A stretch of 64,000 nt of DNA from Bog-756 sp963829235. Lineage in GTDB: Bacteria > Actinomycetota > Acidimicrobiia > Acidimicrobiales > RAAP-2. Shown here piece after piece: positions 43,382-51,893 of the stretch. The translations under genes and the position numbers were made by a program. Location of the stretch: positions 372,001 to 436,000 of the forward strand of contig CAWHIF010000003.1 of NCBI GenBank assembly GCA_963829235.1. Reading direction: 5' to 3'. The notes beneath the pieces are model-generated. The model saw only the letters and a program-made list of their open reading frames with translations, searched no databases and was not told the origin of the DNA. Each line of letters opens with the position of its first letter. Positions within the stretch are counted from its first letter, which is position 1.

Positions 43382-43399
43382 TGATGTAAGCTTACATCA
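43382..43399. promoter_or_regulatory. VapBC operator palindrome overlapping a leaderless start
   Basis: TGATGTAAGCTTACATCA is a perfect 18-bp inverted repeat whose last base is the A of the vapB ATG. It contains TAAGCT 6 nt before the ATG, a candidate -10. Toxin-antitoxin complexes commonly autorepress at such a site. Confidence 0.7.
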
Positions 43400-43653
43400 T
43401 GCAGCGAACTCAGATCTCTTTGACCGACGAGGAGCGGCGTGCCCTGGATGCCGCCGCGCTGCGGACTGGTCGATCGCTCTCCTCCCTCATCCGTGACGCG
43501 GTCGAGCAAGTCTATGGCTCGGAACGCTCCGCCGAGGACGACCTCGAAGCGATGCGCCATGCCTTCGGCTCTTGGAACGACCACGATCTCGACGGCGCAG
43601 CCTGGGTCGAGCGGCTGCGCTCCGGCTCTCGTCTGGAGCGCAGCCGCTCGTGA
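43399..43653 (+). CDS. VapB-type ribbon-helix-helix antitoxin
   Basis: This 84-residue protein has an N-terminal ribbon-helix-helix: RTQISLTDEERRALDAAALRTGRSLSSLIRDAVEQVYG. The acidic C-terminal half (SAEDDLEAMRHAFGSWNDHDLDGAAWVERLRSG) can fold over the toxin. It overlaps the toxin start by 4 nt (GTGA). The 18-bp palindrome at its start codon is a probable autoregulatory operator. Confidence 0.88.
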   Translation: MQRTQISLTDEERRALDAAALRTGRSLSSLIRDAVEQVYGSERSAEDDLEAMRHAFGSWNDHDLDGAAWVERLRSGSRLERSRS

Positions 43654-44027
43654 GCGCCCTGGTAGACACCTCGATACTGATCGACTACCTGCGAGGGCAT
43701 GCAGGCGCCGGCGACCTCCTCGAACGAGAGAGAGCCGCTGACGTCCTTCATGCGAGTGAAATCACCCGCATCGAGGTCCTCGCCGGCATGCGCCCGGCAG
43801 AAGAGGATGACACCCGCGCGTTGCTGTCTACCCTGGTCTGGCACCCCGTCGACGCCGACATAGCGGAAGAGGCCGGCGCCCTCGGCCGCCAGTGGCTTCC
43901 CAGCCACCACAGCATCGACAGCGCCGACCTCGCCATCGCAGCCACCGCCGTCCGCACCGACGCACGACTCCTGACCCGTAATGTCAGGAACTTCCCAATG
44001 TTCACCGATCTCCAGGCGCCCTACTGA
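43650..44027 (+). CDS. VapC-type PIN-domain toxin
   Basis: This 125-residue PIN-domain protein has the acidic site: Asp in LVDTSILIDYL, Glu in EITRIEVLAGM, Asp in SIDSADLAIAATA and Asp/Arg/Asn in RTDARLLTRNVRNFPMF. Such toxins are Mg-dependent RNases cutting tRNA or rRNA. GTG at 43650 overlaps vapB. The pair sits between two diverged direct repeats, which hints at insertion as a unit. Confidence 0.88.
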   Translation: MSALVDTSILIDYLRGHAGAGDLLERERAADVLHASEITRIEVLAGMRPAEEDDTRALLSTLVWHPVDADIAEEAGALGRQWLPSHHSIDSADLAIAATAVRTDARLLTRNVRNFPMFTDLQAPY

Positions 44028-44119
44028 CCTGTGTGGTGAGCGAAGGTCCGCCACGCCCATGGCCGTGATCGCGCGAACCGTGCAGTGGGTGCTATCCGTA
44101 TGCCGCGTACCCGGTGAGC

Positions 44120-44188
44120 CGTAGGCACTCGTATTCGAACTTCTCTGACGTGCGGCAACGGCTCCACATGCTCGAATCGGACGAGTAG
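44120..44188 (+). repeat. Diverged direct repeat, right copy flanking VapBC
   Basis: This matches 43311-43380. A GTG-initiated frame reads VSRRHSYSNFSDVRQRLHMLESDE to a TAG; the peptide is more conserved than expected for non-coding DNA. Confidence 0.8.
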
Positions 44189-44221
44189 CCGGCACTCAAG
44201 TCCCTGAGGGCGCTCCTCCGT

Positions 44222-46103
44222 TCAGGCCGCTTCAGACGCCAGGACCTCGGCCACCGGCTGACGCGTGCCGAGCTGAGCCGGAACGACCGTGAGGGACGCC
44301 ATCGCTATGAGCGTTCCGATCACAGTAGCGACGAGCCACGATTTTGGCGGCAAGGCACCACCGTGAACGGCGGCCGTAAAGAGGCCGAACCCGAGCGGGA
44401 CGCCAAGGATGGCCCCTGGCAGCGCCGAGAGCACCTGGGCAACGACCAGCCCGGAGGTCACCTGTCGGGCTCGGGCGCCGAGCGCACGCATAAGCGCCGA
44501 GGAATGTCGAGCGTCGAGCACCGTTGCCCAGGTCGTGAAGAGGGCGTTCAGGACGGCCAGGGTGACGAGCATGACGGTGATGACCGTCAGCATCTGCTCG
44601 TCCCGGTTGATCACCGGATCGGACAATCCGGTGGCCGTCACGGCCGACGCGCCGGAGAGCCGGCCGTCTGCGTAGGCATGGAAGGCAAGGACGGCCACGA
44701 TACCGGTGACCGTGACGGCAATGTTCGCCGCGCTAAGGAGTGCACGACGGGGACGCCGGGCGACGAGGCGGAGCCCGAACAGTGCCGGGACCGGCAACCT
44801 GTTGGAGAGGCCGATCAGCTTGTGGCGCCGCCTTGGCGGGCGCGCAACGTCGTTCAGCGCGTCGACCGTGCTGCTACGCGCCGCCCGAATGGCTGGCAGG
44901 AGCGTCGCCGCGAGCGCCACTACGACGGCTAGGCCGACGACATCGGCTGCGGTGCTCAGCGAAAACGAAGGTGCGCCTGCGGTACCGATCAGCGCCGCAC
45001 CCGGACTCGTAATGAGGGGTGATACCAGCCAGCCGGCCAGCAGCCCAATGACCGCGGCGAGGAGCGCGAGCACGAGGTTCTCGGCGAGAAAGGTCGCCGC
45101 CACCAGGCTCGGCGTGCCGCCGACGGCCTTCAAGAGGCCGACCCGACGCGCGTACTCCGACAGCCGGCGTCCGACCAGGACCGCCACGCTCGCGATGGCG
45201 AGCAGCGCGAGCAGCACCGCCCCCGGCTCGAGCACCCCGTGCCCGTCCTCGACCAACACCGCGTCTTCCGACCCCAGCCCTTGCCAGGTCGAGAAAAGTG
45301 GAGCATTTGCGGCCGTTGCGCGGTCAGTACGCGAACGCTTGGGCGTTGTCGGGGTTCGTGAGCTTCAAGTTGAGGGCGTAGGTCGTGAGGGGGTTTACCT
45401 TCGACGTCAACCCGATCGCGTCCGCCTCGGTCATCCAGATCTGTCCGACGTCGTCGGAGCTCGCAGTCGCCGTATCGCTCCCATGGACCGACAGGAACGG
45501 GATGTTGAACGACGGGAACGGGCACGCGTCCGAGAACTTCGACGCCGCCGGAGTCGGCCCCAGGTGCGTGCCGTTGCAGAGGTTCGGGTAGGCCGACTGC
45601 GCGGCGGTCACCGCGATGCCCGCGACGGCGAACGGCTCACCGTTCAGAGTGACCTGGTCGCCCACAGAGACACCGAGCGCGTCGGCGAAGGTGCGCTGAA
45701 TCACGATGCCACCCGGTCGCACCCAGGTTCCCGACGTAACGAGGGGCTGGTCGACCTCGGCCGGCGCGGTGGTGCGCCCTTCGGCGAAGACGTCCGCTTG
45801 GCGCCCGTCGAAGCGGATGATCCCGGAGGCGACCGGGAAGGGACCGCTGTGGTTCGCGACCCCGGGTGCCTTCACCAGCTTCTTGGCTTGGCTGGTTGAC
45901 GTCAGATAGGCCACGACGTCGGGGCCCTTGGTGGCGGCGCGGGTGGCGGCGTACGGTGGCTGGCTAGTGACGCCGTTGAGGGCCAGGGCCATCGTCAGCG
46001 TGGCCGTCGCCGCGGCGATGGCGATGACGAGAAGGACGGCCTGGGCGAGGTGGTGGCGCACATCGCGGACGGCGAGGCGACAGACGAGCAGAGTCTTGCC
46101 CAT
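44222..46103 (-). pseudogene. MacB/FtsX-like ABC permease, split by a frameshift
   Basis: The N-terminal frame (46103 to about 45330) has a TM helix (HHLAQAVLLVIAIAAATATLTMALAL) and an extracytoplasmic domain. It meets a stop soon after NAQAFAY. The next frame reads in phase RATAANAPLFSTWQGLGSEDAVLVEDGHGVLEPGAV and continues through seven or so TM segments to 44222. Together they match one permease of about 627 residues with TM1, ectodomain, and two FtsX-like TM groups. The break is at about 45325-45332. It may be real decay or a base error. The ATPase lies just upstream. Confidence 0.78.
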
Positions 46104-46108
46104 TTCCC

Positions 46109-46849
46109 TCAGCTCCCCAGTCCGATGAGACCTGCGAGATTGCCGCTCGTGCCGCCAGTCAGCCGGGTCTCGTCGACAAATGCGCCGTCGCGCATCGAGA
46201 TCATCCGATCGGCAGTGGCGGCGATCCGCTCGTCATGGGTGACGACGACAAGCGTGAGGCCGCCGGTGTGGAGGTCCTCGAAGAGGCGGAGCACCTCCAA
46301 GGTGGCGGCGCTGTCGAGATTGCCGGTCGGCTCGTCGGCGAGGACGAGCAGCGGCTCGTTGGCGAGCGCCCGGGCGATGGCCACCCGCTGACGCTGGCCC
46401 CCCGAAAGGGCAGAAGGTAGGTGCGTGGCCCGCTCGCCGAGCCCGACCTGGTCGAGCAGCTGAAAGGCTCGGCGCCGGGCCTCCCGGGGAGAACGCCCAG
46501 CGAGGAGTGCGGGCAGCTCGACGTTCTCCTGGGCGGTCAACTCGTCCATGAGGTGGAAGGCCTGGAAGATGAAGCCGATCTCGTGCCGACGCAGCTGAGC
46601 GAGACCACGCTCGGAGAGCCTGTCGATCCGACTCCCGTTCAGCCAGAGCCCGCCGGCACTGGGCCGGTCGAGCCCGCCCATCAGATGGAGCATCGTCGAC
46701 TTGCCGCATCCGCTCGGCCCCATGATGGCCAAGGTCTCCCCGCGGGCGACCTCGAGGTCGACGGCGTCCACGGCACGGACGAGCCCCTCACCACTGCCGT
46801 ACTCCTTGCGTAGCCCACGGGCGAGGAGCACCGACTCCTCTTCGTTCAT
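46109..46849 (-). CDS. ABC transporter ATP-binding protein (MacB/LolD-like)
   Basis: This 246-residue ATPase has Walker A GPSGCGKST, Q-loop FIFQAFHLM, signature LSGGQRQRVAIARAL, Walker B LLVLADEPT and the H-loop VVVTHD. The NLDSAATLEVLRLFEDL segment and size match the LolD/MacB group. It overlaps the PadR gene by 4 nt (ATGA). The frameshifted permease is downstream, so the exporter may be non-functional. Confidence 0.92.
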   Translation of the reverse strand: MNEEESVLLARGLRKEYGSGEGLVRAVDAVDLEVARGETLAIMGPSGCGKSTMLHLMGGLDRPSAGGLWLNGSRIDRLSERGLAQLRRHEIGFIFQAFHLMDELTAQENVELPALLAGRSPREARRRAFQLLDQVGLGERATHLPSALSGGQRQRVAIARALANEPLLVLADEPTGNLDSAATLEVLRLFEDLHTGGLTLVVVTHDERIAATADRMISMRDGAFVDETRLTGGTSGNLAGLIGLGS

Positions 46850-47373
46850 GACCTCTTCCTCCTATCCGTCCAGCTGCGCTCGCAGGCTTCCAACCACCGC
46901 AGGTCGGCCTGGAGGCGAAGCGTGATTCCTTCGAGTAGCAATCCGGCCTCCGAGCCATCCGATTCGGCCATCGCCGCGCGCTGGGCTTCTCGGAGCCGGC
47001 GAATCAGCTCACGGCGCTGTACGTCGACGATCCCGATCGGATCGGCCAACCCTGCCGCCGCGGCGGCGATGAGCTTCAGGTGGAAGTCGGCCAGGTCGGG
47101 CTTGGGCCAGCTCACCTCGCCGAGCCACTCGCTCACTCGCTCCTGGCCGGTTGCCGTGAGCTCGTAGACCTTGGGGCCACGACGATCCGCCGAGATGGGG
47201 ACATGCTGGCGAACGACCAGTCCCGCCTTCTCGAGGCGGCCGAGGGTGACGTAGATCTGGCCGTCGTTCATCGCCTCGCCAAGTGCGCCGAGCGCCTGGT
47301 CGAGCCGGGCTCGCAACTGGAAGCCCTGCGAGGGCTCCTTCGCCAACATCGCGAGCACGACCTCCTGCTGCAT
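46846..47373 (-). CDS. PadR family transcriptional regulator
   Basis: This 175-residue protein has the PadR winged helix: VVLAMLAKEPSQGFQLRARLDQALGALGEAMNDGQIYVTLGRLEKAGLVVRQHV. DRRGPKVYELTATGQERVSEWL follows, and a C-terminal helical dimerisation region of the Vir_act_alpha_C type. It heads the operon PadR, ATPase, permease, with ATGA overlap. A GGTTA/TAACC repeat set lies upstream. It is likely a local repressor of the exporter, responsive to a small molecule. Confidence 0.9.
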   Translation of the reverse strand: MQQEVVLAMLAKEPSQGFQLRARLDQALGALGEAMNDGQIYVTLGRLEKAGLVVRQHVPISADRRGPKVYELTATGQERVSEWLGEVSWPKPDLADFHLKLIAAAAAGLADPIGIVDVQRRELIRRLREAQRAAMAESDGSEAGLLLEGITLRLQADLRWLEACERSWTDRRKRS

Positions 47374-47385
47374 CTCTTCTCCAAT

Positions 47386-47414
47386 CTAGCGGTTATGTGC
47401 TAACCTAACGGTTA
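47386..47414. promoter_or_regulatory. Candidate PadR operator
   Basis: CTAGCGGTTA (47386-47395) and CTAACGGTTA (47405-47414) are direct repeats 19 bp apart. TAACCTAACGGTTA (47401-47414) is a perfect 5-4-5 palindrome. They lie just upstream of the PadR start. Confidence 0.6.
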
Positions 47415-47597
47415 AGTAGGGGTTCGTCAACCCCAGCAGCCCGGCGATAGTCGACCGGGCGCTGGAACGACGAGCGGGGTGGAAACCGCGACTCGGTACC
47501 CACCAGCCCGACGCAGCTGAGGCGGGGAGAGCACGAGGCCCTGTCGGGAGGGCCCCGACCCGGGCTTCTTGCCAGAAAGAATCTCCAAAGACCCCTT

Positions 47598-48911
47598 GAC
47601 TTCGCGGGCGGATCGAGGTCTCATCTCCGCTCCCTGGCGCGCTTGTCCCGCCGCCGCGGCGTGACGCTCGTCTCGATCACCGAGAACTTGGACGAGACCG
47701 CCTCGGGACGCCTGGTCGAGGGCATCCACGCCCTCATGGCCGAGTTCTACTCGGCCAACCTCGCGGCCGAAGTCCGAAAGGGCATGGGCCAGAAGGCGAA
47801 GCTCGGCGGCTACCCCCACAAGGCCCCGCTCGGCTACCTGAACGTCTGAGAGCCGATCGGCGGCCGCCAGGTCGCCCACATCGTCTGCGACCCCGAACGT
47901 GCCCCGCTCGTGCGGATCGCCTTCGAGCTGTACTCCACGGGCGAGTGGACGGTCGAGCGCCTGGCTGAGGAGATGGCCCACCGGGGCCTTCGCAACCGGG
48001 GACGCGACGGCCGCTACCCGGCCAAGGCGGTGACCGTCTCGGGCATGGCACACCTCCTCGCCCACCGGGCGTATGTCGGCGTCGTCGAGTGGGACGGCGT
48101 CGAGTACGAAGGGAGCCACGAACCGCTCGTCGACCGGGCGACGTTCGTTCGGGTCCAGGAGGTACTTGCCGCCCGTGCGATGCGCGGCACGCGTGAGCGC
48201 CGGCACCACCATTATCTGAAGGGCCTGCTCGTCTGCGGCGTGTGCGGCAGGCGGCTCTCGATCCAGTACTCGAAGGGCACCTACACCTACTTCTACTGCC
48301 TGGGGCAGAAGGACCGGCGCAACGGTACCGGCTGCCGGGAGCGCTACGTCGCGGCCGACCACCTCGAAGCTGAGGTCGAAGATCTCTACGGCCGTATCGA
48401 GGTGCCCACCCACTGGGCCGAGGGACTACGTCAGGCAATCGCCGCCGAAGTGGCCACTCGTCACGAGGACACGACGGCCGAGCGCGAGCTGTTCGCCACC
48501 CAGCACGAGCACCTGGAGTCCGAGCGTTACAAGCTGATGGAGGCGTACTACGCCAACGCCATCGACGTCACCATGCTTCGACGCGAGCAGGAGCGCATCG
48601 GCGTCGAGCTACGGGTCATCGAGGCGCGCCAAGCGACGCTCGATGCCAGCCTGGACGACTGGCAGGAGGTGATGGACCTCGCCCTCCGGTTCTCGACTCG
48701 CTGCGCCACCGCCTACCACCGGGCCGGCGACCGGACCCGGCGGCTTCTCAACGCAGCGGTGCTCGACGAGGTCCACGTGCGCGACGGGCGTGTCGTCGAT
48801 GCGGCCTACAAGGAGCCTTTCGACGTGCTCTTTTCTTCGCCGAAGTTCGAATACGACGACGTGGTGGAGGTGAGCGGACTCGAACCGCCGACTTCTACAT
48901 TGCGAACGTAG
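47598..48911 (+). pseudogene. Large serine recombinase, N-terminally truncated with internal stop
   Basis: The frame lacks the N-terminal catalytic serine and begins inside the resolvase domain: HLRSLARLSRRRGVTLVSITENLDETASGRLVEGIHALMAEFYSANLA. A TGA interrupts it at 47847-47849 after KAPLGYLNV. The recombinase domain and zinc-ribbon-like motif then follow in the same frame: FELYSTGEWTVERLAEEM..RGLRNRGRDGR, LLVCGVCGRRLSIQYSKG..YFYCLGQ. The last codons (EVSGLEPPTSTLRT) run into tRNA-Ala. Large serine recombinases mediate att site integration. This copy is dead and probably a remnant of an element inserted at the tRNA. Confidence 0.82.
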
Positions 48912-48937
48912 CGCTCTACCAGCTGAGCTACACCCCC
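48865..48937 (-). tRNA. tRNA-Ala (CGC)
   Basis: A 73-nt cloverleaf is readable on the minus strand: acceptor GGGGGTG with CACCTCC plus discriminator A, D stem GCTC/GAGC, anticodon stem CTACG/TGTAG with loop TTCGCAA (anticodon CGC, Ala), and T loop TTCGAGT. CCA is not encoded. The serine recombinase remnant abuts its 3' end. Confidence 0.92.
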
Positions 48938-49007
48938 TGGCTGCCGACGAGATTAGCCGCCGCTGAGGGCCCGGATCCCCATGCCGTCCCGCGGTCCGAG
49001 GTCAGGC

Positions 49008-51647
49008 TCAGGGTCCGACGGACGAGGTGGCACTGGCGGCCGCGGCCGTTGTGGTCGTGGTGGGCGGCACGGTGGTGGTCGTGGTGGGCGGGACCGTGGT
49101 GGTCGTGGTGGGCGGCACGGTGGTGGTCGTGGTGGGTGGGACCGTGGTGGTCGTGGTGGGTGGGTCCGTGGTGGTCGTGGTGGACGGCACGGTCGTGGTC
49201 GTGGTGGTTCTCTTCGGTTGGGTGGTCGTCGTGGTCGTGGATTTACTCCCCCCCGAGGTGGTCACCGATTTCTTTGTCGTCGGGAAGGTCCAGGTAGCCG
49301 CGGCGCAGTCCTGCGGCTGGGAGGCCACCACCACGTCAACACCGGGCAGGGTGCTGAAGGACCAAACGGCGAGAGGTGTACCGGTTTCGAGACAGGCCAA
49401 CGCAGGGTCGTTGGTGCTCAGTTGGCTCAATGTGCCCAGATACTGCGGCGTACCTTCCGAGGCGGGATTGACGATCGCAGTGAGGGAGACGGCACTGCCC
49501 TTCCAGACCGCCGTCGTCACGTAATTGGCCCCGGGCGGCCCGGTGGTCGAGGTGGTCGACGACCCCGGGGCGGCGGTCGTCGGCGTCGTCGTGGTGGGCC
49601 CCGTCTGATAGTCCTTGACCGCCGGTGCGTTCCCGAGCAGCGCGGCCATCATGGCCGGATTGTTCCCATCCATCCCCAGGGCCCAGATGCCCAGTCCGGC
49701 AATGTGGAACGAATTGGCGACCTGTGCCCTCAACGCCAGTGACGTCGGATTGTCGAAGAACGTCTCGTGCCACTGGGATCCGACTTTGTACGAGGTCCAT
49801 GAGCTGTCCGTGGCCGGATCCCAGTAGGTCGGATGTCCCGATGAAGCGATGACGGCGTCACTGAGCGGCGTATTTCCTCCGGTCGCGTGGGCGGTGAGCG
49901 TCCCACCCGAGGTCGGCCAGTCGTACCCGTAGAAGGGCACGCCGAGTATCACCTTCTGTGCCGGCACCACCGCGGTGAACTGCTTGACCGCTTCGGTGGG
50001 CGTGTATCCCCCACCGACCAGCGGTGCCGTGGCACTCGACACCGCTGCGTTGTTCATCTCGTAGGCCATCACGAAGAACCCGTCCACGGCCGGCGAGAGG
50101 GCGGCGATGTTGTAGAAGCCGCCAGAGTCCGCCGCCGAGCTGGCGTAGACGGCCATCGTGACCTGCCAATGGGGATTTGCCGCGTGCAGGGCCTTCGATA
50201 CCTGCGTGATGAGCCGGGTGAGCCCCCGTTGGTCGGCACTGCCTTCACCCTCGAAGTCGAAATTCACGCCGTCGAGGTTCTTCGCCGACACCGCCGAGAT
50301 CAGAGCCGCCGAGAGGCGGGCGCCGGCGTTGGGGTCGGAGGTGATCGCATTGAGCGAGCTCTGGCTGAAGTCGGTGACGGTGAGCACCACCCGGTCACCG
50401 GCGGCATGCGACCTGTTGACCAGATTGACCAGATCCTGGCTCTCGTAACCGTTCCATCCCGGCCCGCTCTCGTCGAGGGTGCCGTTGGGATTGGCATCGA
50501 CGCTGAAGTACGCCAGTGTGGTGAGGTCCTTGACGTCGAAACCCGATGACAGGGGCAGCGTCCAATACGGGGCGTAGCCGAAGATCTCGTGGGACTGCAG
50601 CGGAGGCGACCCGGCCAGGGACGGCGGAGCAGGTTCAGGCTTCGTGGTGGCCACGGCCAGGTGGACTCCACGACCCTCCGGCAATGACTGCGCGCTGTTT
50701 CCTGCGACATTGCCGTGGCGCGGGTTCGTCGCACCACCGGCTGAGGAGCCGAAGGGCGTCCCGGCGCTGCCCGTCAACAGCAGGACGGCCATGACGCCGA
50801 TGGCGACCGGCCCGATCCGCCGACGACCGAGGCCGTGCTGTGGACCGCTCCCCTGCGGCTCCCCATCGGTCCCGTTGGGCGCCAGGCCCGTCCAGCGGGG
50901 CGCCAGGGAGCGGGCAGCGGCCAGGACGGCCTTGACCCACGATCTCGCACTGGCCAGGGCAGCCGTCACGGCCGTTCTCACCACGGCCAGGACGGCCATG
51001 ACCCACGTACTTACCCGGGCCAGGGCAGCCGTCACGGCCGTTCTCACCACGGCCAGGACGGCCAGGACCCACGTACTTACCCGGGCCAGGGCAGCCGTCA
51101 CGGCCGTTCTCACCACGGCCAGGACGGCCAGGACGGCGGTCGGGACCCGAGCCAAGCGCCCCGCGTGCCGGCCGGGCTCCCTCAGGTCGGAATCCAGTGT
51201 CACCGGTCGGTGGGATGATGCGGCCGCGACGAACGGCTCCAGGGCCGCTGTCTGTGCCACATATCTGTGCACGCGATCGCCACCTGTCCAACCTCCGTCG
51301 GTTACCTCGATCTCGAGAATTTCTCCACACGAGCCGTCCGCCAGCTCGGCCGCGCCGTTGGCGGTGACACTACACACTTCGGGCCAGGGCACCAACGCGG
51401 GCACCGGCGCACAGACCCTCGAAACGGCCCCGATGATGAGGCCCCAGTCAGTGATGCGCAGGTCATAACGGTCGCCCGGCGTCCGAGCGGCTGGTCCGGT
51501 GCCTCCAGAATTGCTTGCCCCGCCTCCCGCCACCGGGCAATCGGGCGCCGGGCCGTCCGCCGCCCGATCGGCGGGGGCGACGACGACCTGCAGGACGATG
51601 TCGTCCCGGGTGTGGTCTTGACGGTAGCGCCGGAGGAATGAGCTCAT
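49008..51647 (-). CDS. Membrane-anchored GH18-like protein with repeat-rich N-terminus and PTTTTTV tail
   Basis: This 879-residue protein has an N-terminal cytoplasmic region (about 160 residues), then three 22-residue repeats of VRTAVTAALARVSTWVLAVL type, a TM helix (VAIGVMAVLLLTGSAGTPF), and a GH18 catalytic domain: FGYAPYWTLPLSSGFD, with the motif DGVNFDFE (DxxDxDxE). Then comes VILGVPFYGYDW and a tail of PPTTTTTV repeats (a Thr-rich linker, C-terminal in the protein). The domain resembles spore-germination/YaaH and chitinase-like GH18 enzymes that act on GlcNAc polymers. It acts outside the cell. The start has no clear ribosome-binding site. Confidence 0.82.
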   Translation of the reverse strand: MSSFLRRYRQDHTRDDIVLQVVVAPADRAADGPAPDCPVAGGGASNSGGTGPAARTPGDRYDLRITDWGLIIGAVSRVCAPVPALVPWPEVCSVTANGAAELADGSCGEILEIEVTDGGWTGGDRVHRYVAQTAALEPFVAAASSHRPVTLDSDLREPGRHAGRLARVPTAVLAVLAVVRTAVTAALARVSTWVLAVLAVVRTAVTAALARVSTWVMAVLAVVRTAVTAALASARSWVKAVLAAARSLAPRWTGLAPNGTDGEPQGSGPQHGLGRRRIGPVAIGVMAVLLLTGSAGTPFGSSAGGATNPRHGNVAGNSAQSLPEGRGVHLAVATTKPEPAPPSLAGSPPLQSHEIFGYAPYWTLPLSSGFDVKDLTTLAYFSVDANPNGTLDESGPGWNGYESQDLVNLVNRSHAAGDRVVLTVTDFSQSSLNAITSDPNAGARLSAALISAVSAKNLDGVNFDFEGEGSADQRGLTRLITQVSKALHAANPHWQVTMAVYASSAADSGGFYNIAALSPAVDGFFVMAYEMNNAAVSSATAPLVGGGYTPTEAVKQFTAVVPAQKVILGVPFYGYDWPTSGGTLTAHATGGNTPLSDAVIASSGHPTYWDPATDSSWTSYKVGSQWHETFFDNPTSLALRAQVANSFHIAGLGIWALGMDGNNPAMMAALLGNAPAVKDYQTGPTTTTPTTAAPGSSTTSTTGPPGANYVTTAVWKGSAVSLTAIVNPASEGTPQYLGTLSQLSTNDPALACLETGTPLAVWSFSTLPGVDVVVASQPQDCAAATWTFPTTKKSVTTSGGSKSTTTTTTQPKRTTTTTTVPSTTTTTDPPTTTTTVPPTTTTTVPPTTTTTVPPTTTTTVPPTTTTTAAAASATSSVGP
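49035..49215 (-). repeat. 24-bp tandem repeat encoding PPTTTTTV
   Basis: About seven units encode PPTTTTTV or close variants (residues near the C-terminus of the GH18 protein). It is a coding low-complexity array, likely variable in length. Confidence 0.85.
50952..51142 (-). repeat. 66-bp tandem repeat within the GH18-like gene
   Basis: Almost identical 66-bp units start at 50952, 51018 and 51084 (the last partial), each encoding a 22-residue amphipathic helix (VRTAVTAALARVSTWVLAVL). The DNA identity is high, suggesting recent expansion. Confidence 0.9.
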
Positions 51648-51893
51648 TGGAAAAGGTCGTCACGGATTTCGCAAGCTGGCGCGGAGGATGCCCCACTCTC
51701 TGTGACAATCTTACTACTCTCCGCATTACCTTAGCTATATGAATTTCTGGCCCCACGCAGGGACTACTCGGGGCGCGGACGAGGTGTGAACCGTCGGCCT
51801 TCAGCGGCCCAGGTCAGCTAAAGGTTTGGGCCGGCGTGTCCGACAATTACTGAGGCGGCCGCATATCCGAGGCGAAACCAGAGTGGTCACCAC

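Noticed and set aside
48865..48911. C-terminal residues of the recombinase (EVSGLEPPTSTLRT) as true protein
   Set aside because: These codons lie inside tRNA-Ala and are a read-through of the integration site.
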